A stretch of 32,757 bases of DNA from Candidatus Parcubacteria bacterium (GTDB taxonomy: Bacteria > Patescibacteriota > Minisyncoccia > Phycocordibacterales > Zambryskibacteraceae): contig JAIFWO010000005.1 in the NCBI GenBank assembly GCA_019661895.1, forward strand, positions 1 to 32,757, given 5' to 3'. Shown here in pieces: positions 1-7,017 of this stretch. Each line of letters opens with the position of its first letter. Position 1 is the stretch's first letter. A program made the translations under genes and the position numbers. Under the pieces are notes generated by a model. It ran no database searches. It had not been told where the DNA came from and saw only the letters and a list, made by a program, of their open reading frames with translations.

Positions 1-22
1 CTTATCCAACTGGGAGGTTCGA

Positions 23-1261
23 ATGCGAAGGCTATTGAAGAAACCGCCCAATCGGGTTGAGGTGGACAGGCAGTTGGAGGAAAGATACGGCTTCATACCA
101 ACCGAGATCGAGGCCAAGGAATTGCTTCTCGGTTCCGTCAATGCCGTAGATCATGCCTATCGAGCAGTCATCATGACTGATACAGATGGGACGATATACG
201 ATTGGAACCTAAAAGCGGAGGAGATGTTCGGCTACTCGAGAAGAGAGGTCATGGGCACATCAATCGACCGACTTTTGCCTGAGGAGCTGCGCGAATCTCA
301 CAGGGTCAAGGTAAAAGAGTTCAACGAAAGCGGCAGATTGGAACATCCCATGCACTCATCTTCCGTGTTCATGGTGGCCGTGCGCGCGAATGGTGAGCGA
401 TTTCCCATCGAAGCCGAGGTCTCGAGATCGAGACTCGATGGCGATGATATCTTCACAGTATTCGTCGAGGATATTACTAAACAGCTCGCGACCGAGGAGA
501 AATATCAACAACTCCTTCACTCCGAGCGCCAAGCTCGCGAAGAAGCGGAGAGAGCCAATCGGGCCAAGGTAGAGTTTATGGCCAGGGCATCTCACGAGTT
601 GCGGACACCCTTGAATGCAATTGGAGGTTTTGCCGAGCTTTTGCTCGGTGGGGTATACGGACCGCTAGACAACACGGGGCAAGTCCAAATCTTGCAACGT
701 ATCCAAAGAGCTACTAAGGAACTCGGCGCGCTTGTCGAAGACATTCTCGACTTTTCGAAAATCGAGGTCGGCAAGGCGCGATATCACTATAAGTCTTTCT
801 CGGCCCAACACGTTGTAGACTTGGCAGCTCATCACATCGGCAAGCTCAATCCAGGCGTAGAGTTTGCCCGAGCCGAGATTCCTTCCACTGTAGATATTTA
901 CGCCGATGAGGAGCGCGTAGGGCAGATCCTACGTAATCTCTTATCGAATGCCGTGAAGTTTACCCTGGAAGGATGTATTACAGTCTCATGCTCTTCCGAG
1001 GACGACTGGGTCTACCTAAAAGTAGCCGACACGGGCATCGGTATGAGTCGTAATGTACTGACAAGACTCTTTGAGCCTTTCTACCAAGCAGAGATCGACT
1101 TCCGAGGCCACGGCCTTGGGCTTGCAGTCAGTTTGGAGCTCGCCCAAGCTATGGGCGGAAATCTAACAGTGGAGAGCCAGGTAGGCAAAGGTTCGACCTT
1201 CACCCTGAAGCTGCCCAGAAAGGCGCCGCCGGATAGTGATGTTTCGCCACTCGCAGAATAA
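23..1261 (+). CDS. PAS-domain sensor histidine kinase, soluble
   Basis: A 412-residue sensor kinase predicted to autophosphorylate on His191 and pass the phosphate to a response regulator. The order is an N-terminal lead, a PAS domain (about 38-155, with the MFGYSRREVMG segment), a short linker helix, a HisKA dimerisation domain with the H-box SHELRTPLNA, and an HATPase_c domain with N box NLLSNAVKF, G1 DTGIGM and G2 GHGLGLAVS. All catalytic boxes look intact. No transmembrane segment is visible, so it probably senses a cytoplasmic signal. The ATG is preceded by GGGAGG at good spacing. No response regulator lies in the window, so the partner is unknown. A terminator hairpin overlaps the stop codon. 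Confidence 0.93.
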   Translation: MRRLLKKPPNRVEVDRQLEERYGFIPTEIEAKELLLGSVNAVDHAYRAVIMTDTDGTIYDWNLKAEEMFGYSRREVMGTSIDRLLPEELRESHRVKVKEFNESGRLEHPMHSSSVFMVAVRANGERFPIEAEVSRSRLDGDDIFTVFVEDITKQLATEEKYQQLLHSERQAREEAERANRAKVEFMARASHELRTPLNAIGGFAELLLGGVYGPLDNTGQVQILQRIQRATKELGALVEDILDFSKIEVGKARYHYKSFSAQHVVDLAAHHIGKLNPGVEFARAEIPSTVDIYADEERVGQILRNLLSNAVKFTLEGCITVSCSSEDDWVYLKVADTGIGMSRNVLTRLFEPFYQAEIDFRGHGLGLAVSLELAQAMGGNLTVESQVGKGSTFTLKLPRKAPPDSDVSPLAE

Positions 1262-1277
1262 ATCCTGCGAGTTTTTT
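1249..1277 (+). terminator. Intrinsic terminator of the histidine kinase gene
   Basis: The arms ACTCGCAG (1249-1256) and CTGCGAGT (1265-1272) pair over 8 bp with an 8-nt loop and run into six T. The kinase stop codon TAA (1259-1261) lies in the loop. The convergent VOC gene ends at 1283, but the hairpin has no T-tract in that direction. Confidence 0.8.
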
Positions 1278-1282
1278 ATTTC

Positions 1283-1774
1283 TCAAGCAGCCGCGGCGTT
1301 TTCGAGGCCTTTGATATCGATCTTCTTCATCTTAAGCATTGCTTGTAAGACGCGATCGGACTTGGCCTTGTCTGGATCAGAGAGCAATTCCCCAAGTGCC
1401 TTCGGGATGATCTGCCATGAGAAGCCGTATTTGTCTTGGAGCCATCCGCACTGCTGGGACTCTGGATTTCCACCTTCCGACAACCGGCCCCAGTAATAAT
1501 CGACCTCTTCTTGATCCTTGCATTCCACGTAGAAGGAAACCGCGCCTGAGGGCTTGAAGAATGGTCCGCCGTCGAGAGCCATGAACTTCTGCCCTTCAAG
1601 TTCGAAGACAGCGGTGAGCACCTTGCCGTCGAAGCCCTTCATCGGCCCTTCGGTGACCCCTTCCGGGTAACGTTTGATGCTTTCGATCTTAGAGTCTTTA
1701 AAGATCGAGACGTAGAAGTTCATAGCCTCCTCGGCGTTTCTATCGAACCAAAGGAATGGGGTGATCTTTTGCAT
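1283..1774 (-). CDS. VOC superfamily protein, PhnB-like
   Basis: A 163-residue protein of the vicinal oxygen chelate fold, closest to the PhnB / '3-demethylubiquinone-9 3-methyltransferase' group. The start MQKITPFLWFDRNAEEAMNF is typical of that group, as are FYVSIFKDSKI, the central FMALDGGPFF and C-terminal YGFSWQIIPKAL. These are usually small cytoplasmic proteins of unassigned substrate; despite the family name a methyltransferase role is not implied. It starts one base after the stop of the next VOC gene, so the pair is almost certainly cotranscribed and perhaps translationally coupled. It converges on the histidine kinase gene. Confidence 0.85.
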   Translation of the reverse strand: MQKITPFLWFDRNAEEAMNFYVSIFKDSKIESIKRYPEGVTEGPMKGFDGKVLTAVFELEGQKFMALDGGPFFKPSGAVSFYVECKDQEEVDYYWGRLSEGGNPESQQCGWLQDKYGFSWQIIPKALGELLSDPDKAKSDRVLQAMLKMKKIDIKGLENAAAA

Positions 1775-1775
1775 A

Positions 1776-2171
1776 TTACATTTGTTGGTTAGCCTCCAAA
1801 ATGCTTAGGCGGTTGCCCTCGGTATCCACGAAGGTGACGTACTTCCCCACTCCTGGGATATCCATGGGTTCACCGCTAACTTTGCCTCCGGCCTCGTTCA
1901 CTCTCTTCATGGCTGCCTCCACATTTTCCACCGCAATGACAAAGGAGGGGTGCTTGCCCATCTCATCATCAGGCTTTTTGTACATTCCACCATTTATCCT
2001 TCCCTTTTCGAGTGGCATATTCTTCTCATCTCCTTCGGTCGTCTGCATTACCACATACTCGCCCATCTCAGCCCCGAGCATTTGCGGCTTCCAGCCAAAG
2101 GCCTTTTCATAAAAGGCGGCGGCTCGATTCTTGTCCTCATATGGCATCTCGAAGTGTACGACTGGATTCAT
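1776..2171 (-). CDS. VOC (glyoxalase/bleomycin-resistance fold) protein
   Basis: A VOC-fold protein of about 131 residues with two beta-alpha-beta-beta-beta modules: MNPVVHFEMPYEDKNRAAAF...AFGW in the first half and SFVIAVENVEAAMKRVNEAG...GKYVTFVDTEGNRLSILE in the second. The second-half ending DTEGNRLSILE is characteristic of the family. The substrate cannot be read from sequence. The open frame extends to an ATG at 2195, but MNPVVHFEMP is the usual family N-terminus, so 2171 is preferred. Neither start has a clear ribosome binding site. It sits directly upstream of the PhnB-like gene. Confidence 0.82.
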   Translation of the reverse strand: MNPVVHFEMPYEDKNRAAAFYEKAFGWKPQMLGAEMGEYVVMQTTEGDEKNMPLEKGRINGGMYKKPDDEMGKHPSFVIAVENVEAAMKRVNEAGGKVSGEPMDIPGVGKYVTFVDTEGNRLSILEANQQM

Positions 2172-2207
2172 AAATTTATTACGATTAGCAACCATTAATA
2201 AGACACG

Positions 2208-2594
2208 CTACTTTGCCTCTCTTATCTCACTTCCATCTTGGTTCGTGCGATACACATACTCACGACCTTGGGCTTGCACCGTTACCTCATAACCCGGTGT
2301 GACTACCGCAGCGCAACTCTCCGCCGGACCGCCTAGGCCGAGGCATGAGTCGGACCACTCCTTCTCAAACGCGCTCATCACGATAATAAGACCTTGGTCA
2401 ACCTTGATTCTTTCAGCCACGAGCGCTCGCACCTTCGACACTGCTTCTGGGACAGGAAGATTGTGGATACTACCTGGAGGCGCATTGTCCGCTGAGGTGG
2501 GAGTCGGGTTTGCCTCTCTCTTTGATGTGAGAGCATATAAAGCAATGAGCAGTACTATAATGGCGGCTATAGCGATGTAATATTTATTGTTCAT
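2208..2594 (-). CDS. Small membrane-anchored protein of unknown function
   Basis: A 128-residue protein starting MNNKYYIAIA, with one hydrophobic helix at about residues 6-24 followed by a polar Pro/Thr/Ser linker and an outward-facing domain with two cysteines (DSCLGLGGPAESCA). It ends in a short domain (YEVTVQAQGREYVYRTNQDG) that resembles small secreted domains seen in other Patescibacteria. A longer open frame reaches 2780, but that extension runs across a promoter-like AT-rich stretch and a terminator, so 2594 is the credible start. It is followed on the same strand by the two VOC genes, which may form an operon with it. No family recognised. Confidence 0.72.
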   Translation of the reverse strand: MNNKYYIAIAAIIVLLIALYALTSKREANPTPTSADNAPPGSIHNLPVPEAVSKVRALVAERIKVDQGLIIVMSAFEKEWSDSCLGLGGPAESCAAVVTPGYEVTVQAQGREYVYRTNQDGSEIREAK

Positions 2595-2642
2595 GTATGG
2601 TATTAAACGAGTACAGTCTATAATTATAACAAAAGTGTAAAG

Positions 2643-2671
2643 AAAACCCGTCTCCGTTAGGATTCGGGTTT
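2643..2671 (-). terminator. Intrinsic terminator of the 241-residue anchored protein gene
   Basis: On the minus strand, AAACCCG and CGGGTTT (plus-strand arms 2644-2650 and 2665-2671) pair over 7 bp with a 14-nt loop. The second arm merges into a TTTTCTTT tract. It lies about 20 bases after the stop at 2693. Confidence 0.68.
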
Positions 2672-2692
2672 CTCTAGCCTTTGGCTGAGATA

Positions 2693-3418
2693 CTAGAGAC
2701 TGGAAACTACAGGATAGAAGCGCAATTGCAAGAGCTTCAAACCGTTGTTGTCGTATGCCCAGAAGTAACCTTCGAGGCAAGGATCGAAGAGGCTCACCGT
2801 GGTAGCGCCACAGGCCGTGATGACATCGGTCAGCGAGGAGTCGATGTCGATCGTAGTCAAGGTGGTGGTCACGTCTCTAAAGCTCGATTTGCCGCCATTA
2901 CGAAGGAAGACTTCGTTGGAAGTCGAGCAGACCTCCTCAAGAGTCAAGGGATCGATCGAGCATGTAGTGATCTTCGATTCGCCGCCTGGTTTACCGAGCG
3001 GGCGAGCCCAGATGCTATATGTTCCTGGAGCCGGGAGTTTGAAGCTGGCTTGGCCGTCGGTGCCGTTGGCGTCGAGGACCTGGAAGGAGCCGTCCGTACT
3101 CTGAGAGAGTAAGATCTTAGTCCTTACCGGATCGGCAGGCTTGTTGCCGCCTAGGGTGACGAAGATCCTATGCCCGTCCCCTCCTGTCATATCGGCGCTT
3201 TTATCCTTAGCGACACCGATGATGTTCAAGTTGTAGTGAGTGCCCGAGGGTGCCCCATTGCCTGTAGTGGATCCGCCCGTATCAGTATTGAAGAACGACT
3301 TGATCGAATCAATAACATTGGCCGTATTGGCATCATTGTGCCGGATGACGACCACCGAGCTCGCGATGATGAAGGCCAGCAAGAAAACAGAGACCGCTGC
3401 TAAATTTTTATTTTCCAT
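2693..3418 (-). CDS. Membrane-anchored extracytoplasmic protein, unknown
   Basis: A 241-residue protein with an uncleaved signal-anchor helix (about residues 7-25, AAVSVFLLAFIIASSVVVI) and a soluble exported part. A Gly/Ser/Thr-rich linker around 45-60 leads into a beta-rich segment (GHRIFVTLGG, SFKLPAPGTYSIWARP) that resembles an Ig-like or transthyretin-like fold, then a Thr-rich stretch and a C-terminal GYFWAYDNNGLKLL. Four cysteines after residue 150 could form disulfides outside the membrane; a DsbA-like protein is encoded elsewhere in the window. No family assignment is secure. A promoter and a terminator bracket it as a single-gene unit. Confidence 0.78.
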   Translation of the reverse strand: MENKNLAAVSVFLLAFIIASSVVVIRHNDANTANVIDSIKSFFNTDTGGSTTGNGAPSGTHYNLNIIGVAKDKSADMTGGDGHRIFVTLGGNKPADPVRTKILLSQSTDGSFQVLDANGTDGQASFKLPAPGTYSIWARPLGKPGGESKITTCSIDPLTLEEVCSTSNEVFLRNGGKSSFRDVTTTLTTIDIDSSLTDVITACGATTVSLFDPCLEGYFWAYDNNGLKLLQLRFYPVVSSL

Positions 3419-3457
3419 ATCTTGTTAATAATATTAATACCTGCGAAAGCACCCTTA

Positions 3458-3485
3458 ATTGTATACCTGGTAGAAACAAGCTCAA
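3458..3485 (-). promoter_or_regulatory. Promoter of the 241-residue anchored protein gene
   Basis: Minus-strand -35 TTGAGC (3480-3485), 16-nt spacer, -10 TACAAT (3458-3463). It leaves a leader of about 33 nt with no obvious Shine-Dalgarno sequence. Confidence 0.5.
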
Positions 3486-3506
3486 CCATGATATACACAG
3501 GTATAG

Positions 3507-3689
3507 TTACTTCTTCAAGCCCTGGTAAGCCAAGTATCCGCCAACAATAAGACCGACCCAACTTACCCAAACTGGTGCAACGAAAGATCCTACGACCAAA
3601 CTCCAATGGTTAAGCAGGCGTAAGAGATGCACTAAGGTCACGAGTAAGAAAATGGTTCCAGTAACTTTCCTATACGTGGTGTGATTCAT
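3507..3689 (-). CDS. 60-residue two-helix membrane protein
   Basis: A 60-residue hydrophobic protein with two probable membrane helices (about 10-27 and 38-56), joined by a short loop with LLNHWSLVVGS. The N-terminus MNHTTYRKVTG is polar and the C-terminus ends in GLKK. The hydrophobic pattern and clean start argue for a real gene, but no ribosome binding site, promoter or terminator is clear and no family is recognised. Confidence 0.55.
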   Translation of the reverse strand: MNHTTYRKVTGTIFLLVTLVHLLRLLNHWSLVVGSFVAPVWVSWVGLIVGGYLAYQGLKK

Positions 3690-3769
3690 AAAAAATATAA
3701 TGATTACCTATTTATAGTACTCTATATTTACAAAATAAAATCCTGTTATCCCCGAACTAGAATTGAGCA

Positions 3770-3798
3770 AATAAAATAGCCCAGAGTCACTTCTGGAC
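3770..3798 (-). terminator. Intrinsic terminator overlapping the 55-residue gene stop
   Basis: Plus-strand arms GCCCAGA (3779-3785) and TCTGGAC (3792-3798) form a 7-bp stem, with one G-T pair and a 6-nt loop. On the minus strand the stem is followed by TATTTTATTT. The stop codon at 3787-3789 is in the loop. Confidence 0.66.
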
Positions 3799-3954
3799 TA
3801 AATGCTCTTGGACTCGTTCTCTTGCTGAGTCAAGGTTGAGGGCCACCATGATGTCCCTTTTATCCCTGAGAGCCGCATCGATCTCACGCAGCAACCCTTC
3901 ATCAAACGGGCCACTCTGTGCTTGTTTAAGAATCTCCGAAGTTTTGCGCGGCAC
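3787..3954 (-). CDS. 55-residue soluble protein with GTG start, unknown
   Basis: A GTG-started frame of 55 residues beginning (V)PRKTSEILKQ, charged and predicted helical, with ...LLREIDAALRDKRDI... and ending EHLVQK. A perfect AGGAGG stands 5 bases before the GTG, stronger evidence than an overlapping ATG frame on the same strand (3798-3989) that lacks a ribosome binding site and has a compositionally odd product. A terminator overlaps the stop codon. The function is unknown; its size and charge would fit an antitoxin-like or nucleic-acid-associated protein, but no partner toxin is next to it and this is only a guess. Confidence 0.72.
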   Translation of the reverse strand: MPRKTSEILKQAQSGPFDEGLLREIDAALRDKRDIMVALNLDSARERVQEHLVQK

Positions 3955-4052
3955 GGTATCCTCCTAGCTAAGTTATCGAGTAAGACCACGGAATTCTGAT
4001 AGCAATATTACATGGAATTCCATAAAAGAAAACCACTGCCCTTTCCGTGAAA

Positions 4053-4081
4053 TTGCAACGAGTAAGTATTTCTAGTATAAC
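4053..4081 (+). promoter_or_regulatory. Upstream promoter of the DUF2975-HTH pair
   Basis: -35 TTGCAA (4053-4058), 17-nt spacer, -10 TATAAC (4076-4081). It is the first of two tandem candidates before the DUF2975 gene. Confidence 0.5.
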
Positions 4082-4093
4082 AATAAATACATA

Positions 4094-4122
4094 TTGACAA
4101 ACGATAAGAGCTAAATTAAGCT
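4094..4122 (+). promoter_or_regulatory. Downstream promoter of the DUF2975-HTH pair
   Basis: -35 TTGACA (4094-4099), 17-nt spacer, -10 TAAGCT (4117-4122). The predicted start near 4129 falls at the first bases of the GC-rich hairpin at 4127-4154, so the hairpin would be the very 5' end of the transcript. Confidence 0.48.
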
Positions 4123-4126
4123 AAGA

Positions 4127-4154
4127 GTCGGCGCTGAATGGACGTTGCGCCGAC
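4127..4154 (+). promoter_or_regulatory. Leader hairpin directly before the DUF2975 gene
   Basis: GTCGGCGC (4127-4134) and GCGCCGAC (4147-4154) are a perfect 8-bp inverted repeat with a 12-nt loop, touching an in-frame ATG at 4155. No T-tract follows, so it is not a terminator for either strand. It may stabilise the mRNA end or control initiation. Confidence 0.55.
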
Positions 4155-4172
4155 ATGATTTCGCTAAATCAC

Positions 4173-4652
4173 ATGAAAAGAAGTTCAACAATATTCCTTC
4201 AGGTTGTAATAGTGGCTCTAGGCATCGGTGCATTTCTCCTCCTGCTTTGGGAGCCTCAGATCGAGGGAGTGAACGCACACGCCACGAACTTTGAAATATA
4301 CTTCAAGGATCCATTTCTGGCGCTTGTGTATGTAGGTTCCATTCCCTTCTTCATTGCGCTGTATCAAGCATTTAAGATGTTGGGATATGCCCGACAAAAT
4401 AAGATATTCTCGCAGGTAGCGGTAAACGCGCTGCGAACGATAAAGTATTGCGCCCTAGTTATCATCGGCTTTGTGGTAGTAGAAGAGATCTTCATTATGT
4501 TGAACCATGGTAATGATGATGCGACGGGCGGAGTTTTCATGGGCGTCCTCATTACCTTTGGCTCGATCGTCGTTGCCACCGCGGCGGCAGTGTTTGAAAG
4601 GACTTTGCAAAATGCTGTAGATATAAAATCTGAGAACGACTTAACTGTATAG
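4173..4652 (+). CDS. DUF2975-family membrane protein
   Basis: An integral membrane protein of about 159 residues with four probable helices: the N-terminal IFLQVVIVALGIGAFLLLLW, one around DPFLALVYVGSIPFFIALYQAF, one around IKYCALVIIGFVVVEEIF, and a last in FMGVLITFGSIVVATAAAV. The conserved loop FKMLGYARQNKIFSQVAVNALRTIKY matches DUF2975, a family regularly found next to a small HTH regulator, as here. An upstream in-frame ATG at 4155 abuts the leader hairpin; MKRSSTIFLQ at 4173 matches the family start better. Neither has a ribosome binding site. Function of the family is not established; a sensing or regulator-anchoring role is inferred from the pairing. Confidence 0.82.
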   Translation: MKRSSTIFLQVVIVALGIGAFLLLLWEPQIEGVNAHATNFEIYFKDPFLALVYVGSIPFFIALYQAFKMLGYARQNKIFSQVAVNALRTIKYCALVIIGFVVVEEIFIMLNHGNDDATGGVFMGVLITFGSIVVATAAAVFERTLQNAVDIKSENDLTV

Positions 4653-4654
4653 CT

Positions 4655-4858
4655 ATGGCCATTATCATAAACATCGACGTCATGCTGGCGAAGAGGAAGA
4701 TGAGCGTCACCGAACTGGCGGAGAAAGTTGGCATCACGCTGGCCAATATTTCCGTGTTGAAGAATGGCAAGGCTAAGGCCGTCCGGCTGGGAACCTTGGA
4801 GGCGATTTGCAAAGCGCTGGAATGCCAGCCTGGAGATATTCTGGAGTATAAGAAGTAG
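4655..4858 (+). CDS. Small HTH (XRE/Cro-CI) regulator, YozG-like
   Basis: A 67-residue protein made almost entirely of one Cro/CI-type helix-turn-helix: MSVTELAEKVGITLANISVLKNGK is helices 1-3, followed by VRLGTLEAICKALECQPGDILEY, the usual C-terminal part. This matches the YozG-type regulators that pair with DUF2975 membrane proteins. It starts two bases after the DUF2975 stop, so the two genes are cotranscribed and probably function together, with autoregulation likely but unproven. The start MAIIINIDVMLAKRKMS is the only ATG that keeps the full first helix. Confidence 0.88.
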   Translation: MAIIINIDVMLAKRKMSVTELAEKVGITLANISVLKNGKAKAVRLGTLEAICKALECQPGDILEYKK

Positions 4859-4904
4859 ATGTAATCTCTTGTAAGAAATACTGTCCAAATTCGTTAGACA
4901 TTTT

Positions 4905-5516
4905 ATGCGTATACGACATATCGTTATTCTGGCTACTTCAATCTTTTTGCTCTCTACTCTTCAAGTTCATGCTGCAGAGCATGGTACAGAAGTAGAGCGA
5001 TTTAATATGACTGCCAATGAGGCGGAGGCCATATTTAATTCTTTTCATGGATGCGAGGATAATACAGTCGGGGTTACCGTTAGACAAAGTTTAATAAAAT
5101 CAGGGCCAGAGGGTAAAGAGCAGGTGGCTGAATTGTCTATCTTTGGCTCTTTCGAAAATATTTGTGACTCGAATCTAGACAAGCATTTCTACGCCACAAC
5201 TACTGTTAGTCGGACCGAATTCTCTCAAGATGATCTCCAGGGAGCAAGCCTTCAAAAAAGTTTCGAGACCCCGGATGGCTACGATATGAATCTAAATATT
5301 GTTTGGAAGGGTGAAGGTGAGATTAAAATATATGATAATAAAATCAGAAACGATGTAGATATCTACAAGATGAGAGGTAAGTCTAATGTTTCCATGCGCA
5401 GTGCTAGTACTACAGGCACTTTCTTAATCAACGGACAGGATTATATATCTGGGAGCACGAACACCTATGGCAATCTAAGTACAGTCTACTCAAACGTCAC
5501 CACGCTAACTAAATAG
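4905..5516 (+). CDS. Secreted protein of unknown function
   Basis: A 203-residue protein with a classic Sec signal peptide: basic MRIRH, hydrophobic IVILATSIFLLSTLQ, and a cleavage site after VHA (about residue 23). The mature part has a cysteine pair (C50 and C67-region plus C88-region) and ends in repeating Ser/Thr/Gly/Asn beta-strand material. No family recognised. Base composition is visibly more AT-rich than the housekeeping genes, which may signal recent acquisition. A TAGACA hexamer four bases before the ATG could be a -10 for a near-leaderless message, but no -35 is convincing. Confidence 0.75.
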   Translation: MRIRHIVILATSIFLLSTLQVHAAEHGTEVERFNMTANEAEAIFNSFHGCEDNTVGVTVRQSLIKSGPEGKEQVAELSIFGSFENICDSNLDKHFYATTTVSRTEFSQDDLQGASLQKSFETPDGYDMNLNIVWKGEGEIKIYDNKIRNDVDIYKMRGKSNVSMRSASTTGTFLINGQDYISGSTNTYGNLSTVYSNVTTLTK

Positions 5517-5565
5517 AAAGTCTTTCTCGCCCTGGCAAGAGGAGATGGTGGTCTATATTACCGGT

Positions 5566-5583
5566 CGAAAATTGCTATTTTCG
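5566..5583. repeat. Inverted repeat between secreted-protein gene and tRNA
   Basis: CGAAAAT (5566-5572) and ATTTTCG (5577-5583) pair with a 4-nt loop, followed by a second AT-rich inverted repeat around 5588-5607. It lies between the convergent 4905 gene and the tRNA and may end either transcript, but neither side has a clean T-tract. Confidence 0.35.
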
Positions 5584-5606
5584 GCACAAATTTTACGCTT
5601 AAAATT

Positions 5607-5681
5607 TGGCTCCGCGGGTAGGATTCGAACCTACGACCAAGCGCTTAACAGGCGCCTGCGCTACCACTGCGCCACCGCGGA
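5607..5681 (-). tRNA. tRNA-Asn(GTT)
   Basis: The minus strand folds into a complete cloverleaf: acceptor TCCGCGG with CCGCGGA, D-arm GCGC...GCGC, an anticodon stem with loop CTGTTAA (anticodon GTT, Asn), and a T-arm GTAGG-TTCGAAT-CCTAC. Discriminator G is followed by an encoded CCA (5607-5609). No intron or odd base is seen. Confidence 0.96.
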
Positions 5682-5711
5682 ATATCGAAATGATAGCAGA
5701 ATACCGCTCTA

Positions 5712-5741
5712 AATCAAACAAAACCGGCGCCTAGGCGCCGG
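5712..5741 (-). terminator. Strong intrinsic terminator of the lipoprotein gene
   Basis: CCGGCGCCTAGGCGCCGG (5724-5741) is a fully palindromic GC-rich sequence; on the minus strand it is followed by TTTTGTTTG. It lies just after the lipoprotein stop at 5747. Confidence 0.8.
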
Positions 5742-5746
5742 ACATA

Positions 5747-6958
5747 CTAAGGTACTTGGGTGAGTCCACTGAGGATCTTTCGAAAGCTTGGATCCGACTT
5801 CCGAAGGTCTGCGTACGCCTGGCTCTGGAAACCGCCATTTGCCAATGAGGCATTGAGCGTATCCATAAGAGCGGAGAACTTCCAATCCGGCCCGTGCCAG
5901 ATCTTCCACTCCGACTTCATAGTTAGAACCGATGGCCAGAGCATGAGTACGTCCCTCGCTTCGTCATAAACGAAAGAGGCGCGATAGAGCGAGGCCACCA
6001 CTTGCCAAGGATTCTTGCGCGAGACAAGCGGATGCGGAAAGGTCTTGAAATGCAAACCATCCTTCGAGACTGCGAGGAAGAGCTCGTTATCTCCGCAACC
6101 GTATGAATTCGGCGTAGAATCTGGGAAAGCTGCAACCACCGCAAGGTACACTTGCAGAGGCTCAACCCATCTCCACTCTCCATGCCAAACCATGAATCCT
6201 GGCTGATGCAGATACACCGTGCTAGGTTTGCTCCAGCGATAATCGGCGATCGAGTTCACGCTGTCTGCATTCTCGGCCTCGCGCACTTCTACCGAGGTAC
6301 TCCTACTCCTACAACCCAGCGGGCCCGCGTTCACTGAATACATCTTGGGCTTACCGGGACCAAAGGCGAAGGATTGCGAAATGACATTGTGACTCCTCTC
6401 GGCGACGATCGTCTTCCCTTCTGTCCAATGCACTCCATCGCGCGTTGAGCGGATGGTAATGATGTTTGAATCGAGAGTGGCCAGACGATTGGTGAAGAAA
6501 AGCTCCTGCGTCCTCGAGTTGAAGACCAGATCCGGATCAGAATTATTCTGGCCTAGAGGCGGCGAGGTGATGATCGGATTCTTCGCTCCTTCGAGCACGC
6601 TCCAATGGTCAGCATCATTACCTACCAGGAATGATGGGTTCTCGTAGTAGGCGTTACCGCCCGGATAAGGGGTCATCATCATCAAGAATTGCTTGCCCCT
6701 CCACACCTGATTCAGCCACAAAACGGAAGGGTGCACAGCCTGATGCGAGTACTCGCCAGTCGGTACATCGAGGACGACGGGCGCTCTTATCACTGGTACA
6801 GGGTTAAGCGAGTCTGCAAGCTCTGGGTAGAGTTTGGGCGGGTCGCCGGGACGCAGACCAACAAGTCCTTGCGGCGCAGGCGTGTCTTGGCATGCGTTAA
6901 CAAGAATCAACGCAAGCAAGACGCAATATTTAGGAAACCATGAGCATTCCTCTTTCAT
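5747..6958 (-). CDS. Predicted beta-propeller lipoprotein (glycosidase/sialidase-like fold)
   Basis: A protein of about 403 residues starting MKEECSWFPKY with a lipoprotein signal ending in LVNAC, so Cys is probably lipid-modified. The body has repeating propeller-like elements: HPSVLWLNQVWRGKQFLMMMTPYPGGN...YENPS, SDPDLVFNSRTQELFFTNR, IITIRSTRDGVHWTEG and LFLAVSKDGLHF. The 'DG-hW' turns and 'YENPS' match an uncharacterised family of five- to six-bladed propellers related to sialidase/GH43-type folds. Enzymatic activity is not proven. The start at 6958 is chosen because GGAGG sits 5 bases before it; the frame opens further upstream at 6976. It has its own promoter and terminator. Confidence 0.78.
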   Translation of the reverse strand: MKEECSWFPKYCVLLALILVNACQDTPAPQGLVGLRPGDPPKLYPELADSLNPVPVIRAPVVLDVPTGEYSHQAVHPSVLWLNQVWRGKQFLMMMTPYPGGNAYYENPSFLVGNDADHWSVLEGAKNPIITSPPLGQNNSDPDLVFNSRTQELFFTNRLATLDSNIITIRSTRDGVHWTEGKTIVAERSHNVISQSFAFGPGKPKMYSVNAGPLGCRSRSTSVEVREAENADSVNSIADYRWSKPSTVYLHQPGFMVWHGEWRWVEPLQVYLAVVAAFPDSTPNSYGCGDNELFLAVSKDGLHFKTFPHPLVSRKNPWQVVASLYRASFVYDEARDVLMLWPSVLTMKSEWKIWHGPDWKFSALMDTLNASLANGGFQSQAYADLRKSDPSFRKILSGLTQVP

Positions 6959-6989
6959 ACTACCTCCAGGTAGCAATGGGTCTGGTACG

Positions 6990-7017
6990 AGTCTATGCCT
7001 TTAGGTAAAGTTGTCAA
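6990..7017 (-). promoter_or_regulatory. Promoter of the lipoprotein gene
   Basis: Minus-strand -35 TTGACA (7012-7017), 16-nt spacer, -10 TAGACT (6990-6995), giving a leader of about 25 nt with GGAGG before ATG at 6958. Confidence 0.62.

Noticed and set aside
2595-2780. N-terminal extension of the 128-residue anchored protein
   Set aside because: It runs through the terminator and the end of the upstream gene; MNNKYY at 2594 is followed directly by the anchor helix.
3798-3989. 63-residue ATG frame on the minus strand
   Set aside because: No ribosome binding site and odd composition; it is a shadow of the GTG-started 55-residue gene with AGGAGG.
4012-4023. ATGGAATTCCAT palindrome as an operator
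   Set aside because: Twelve perfect bases, but no link to a promoter or regulator; could be chance in an AT-rich gap.
5588-5607. AAATTTT...AAAATTT as an RNA terminator for the tRNA
   Set aside because: The stem is AT-only and not followed by a T-run; not convincing as an intrinsic terminator.
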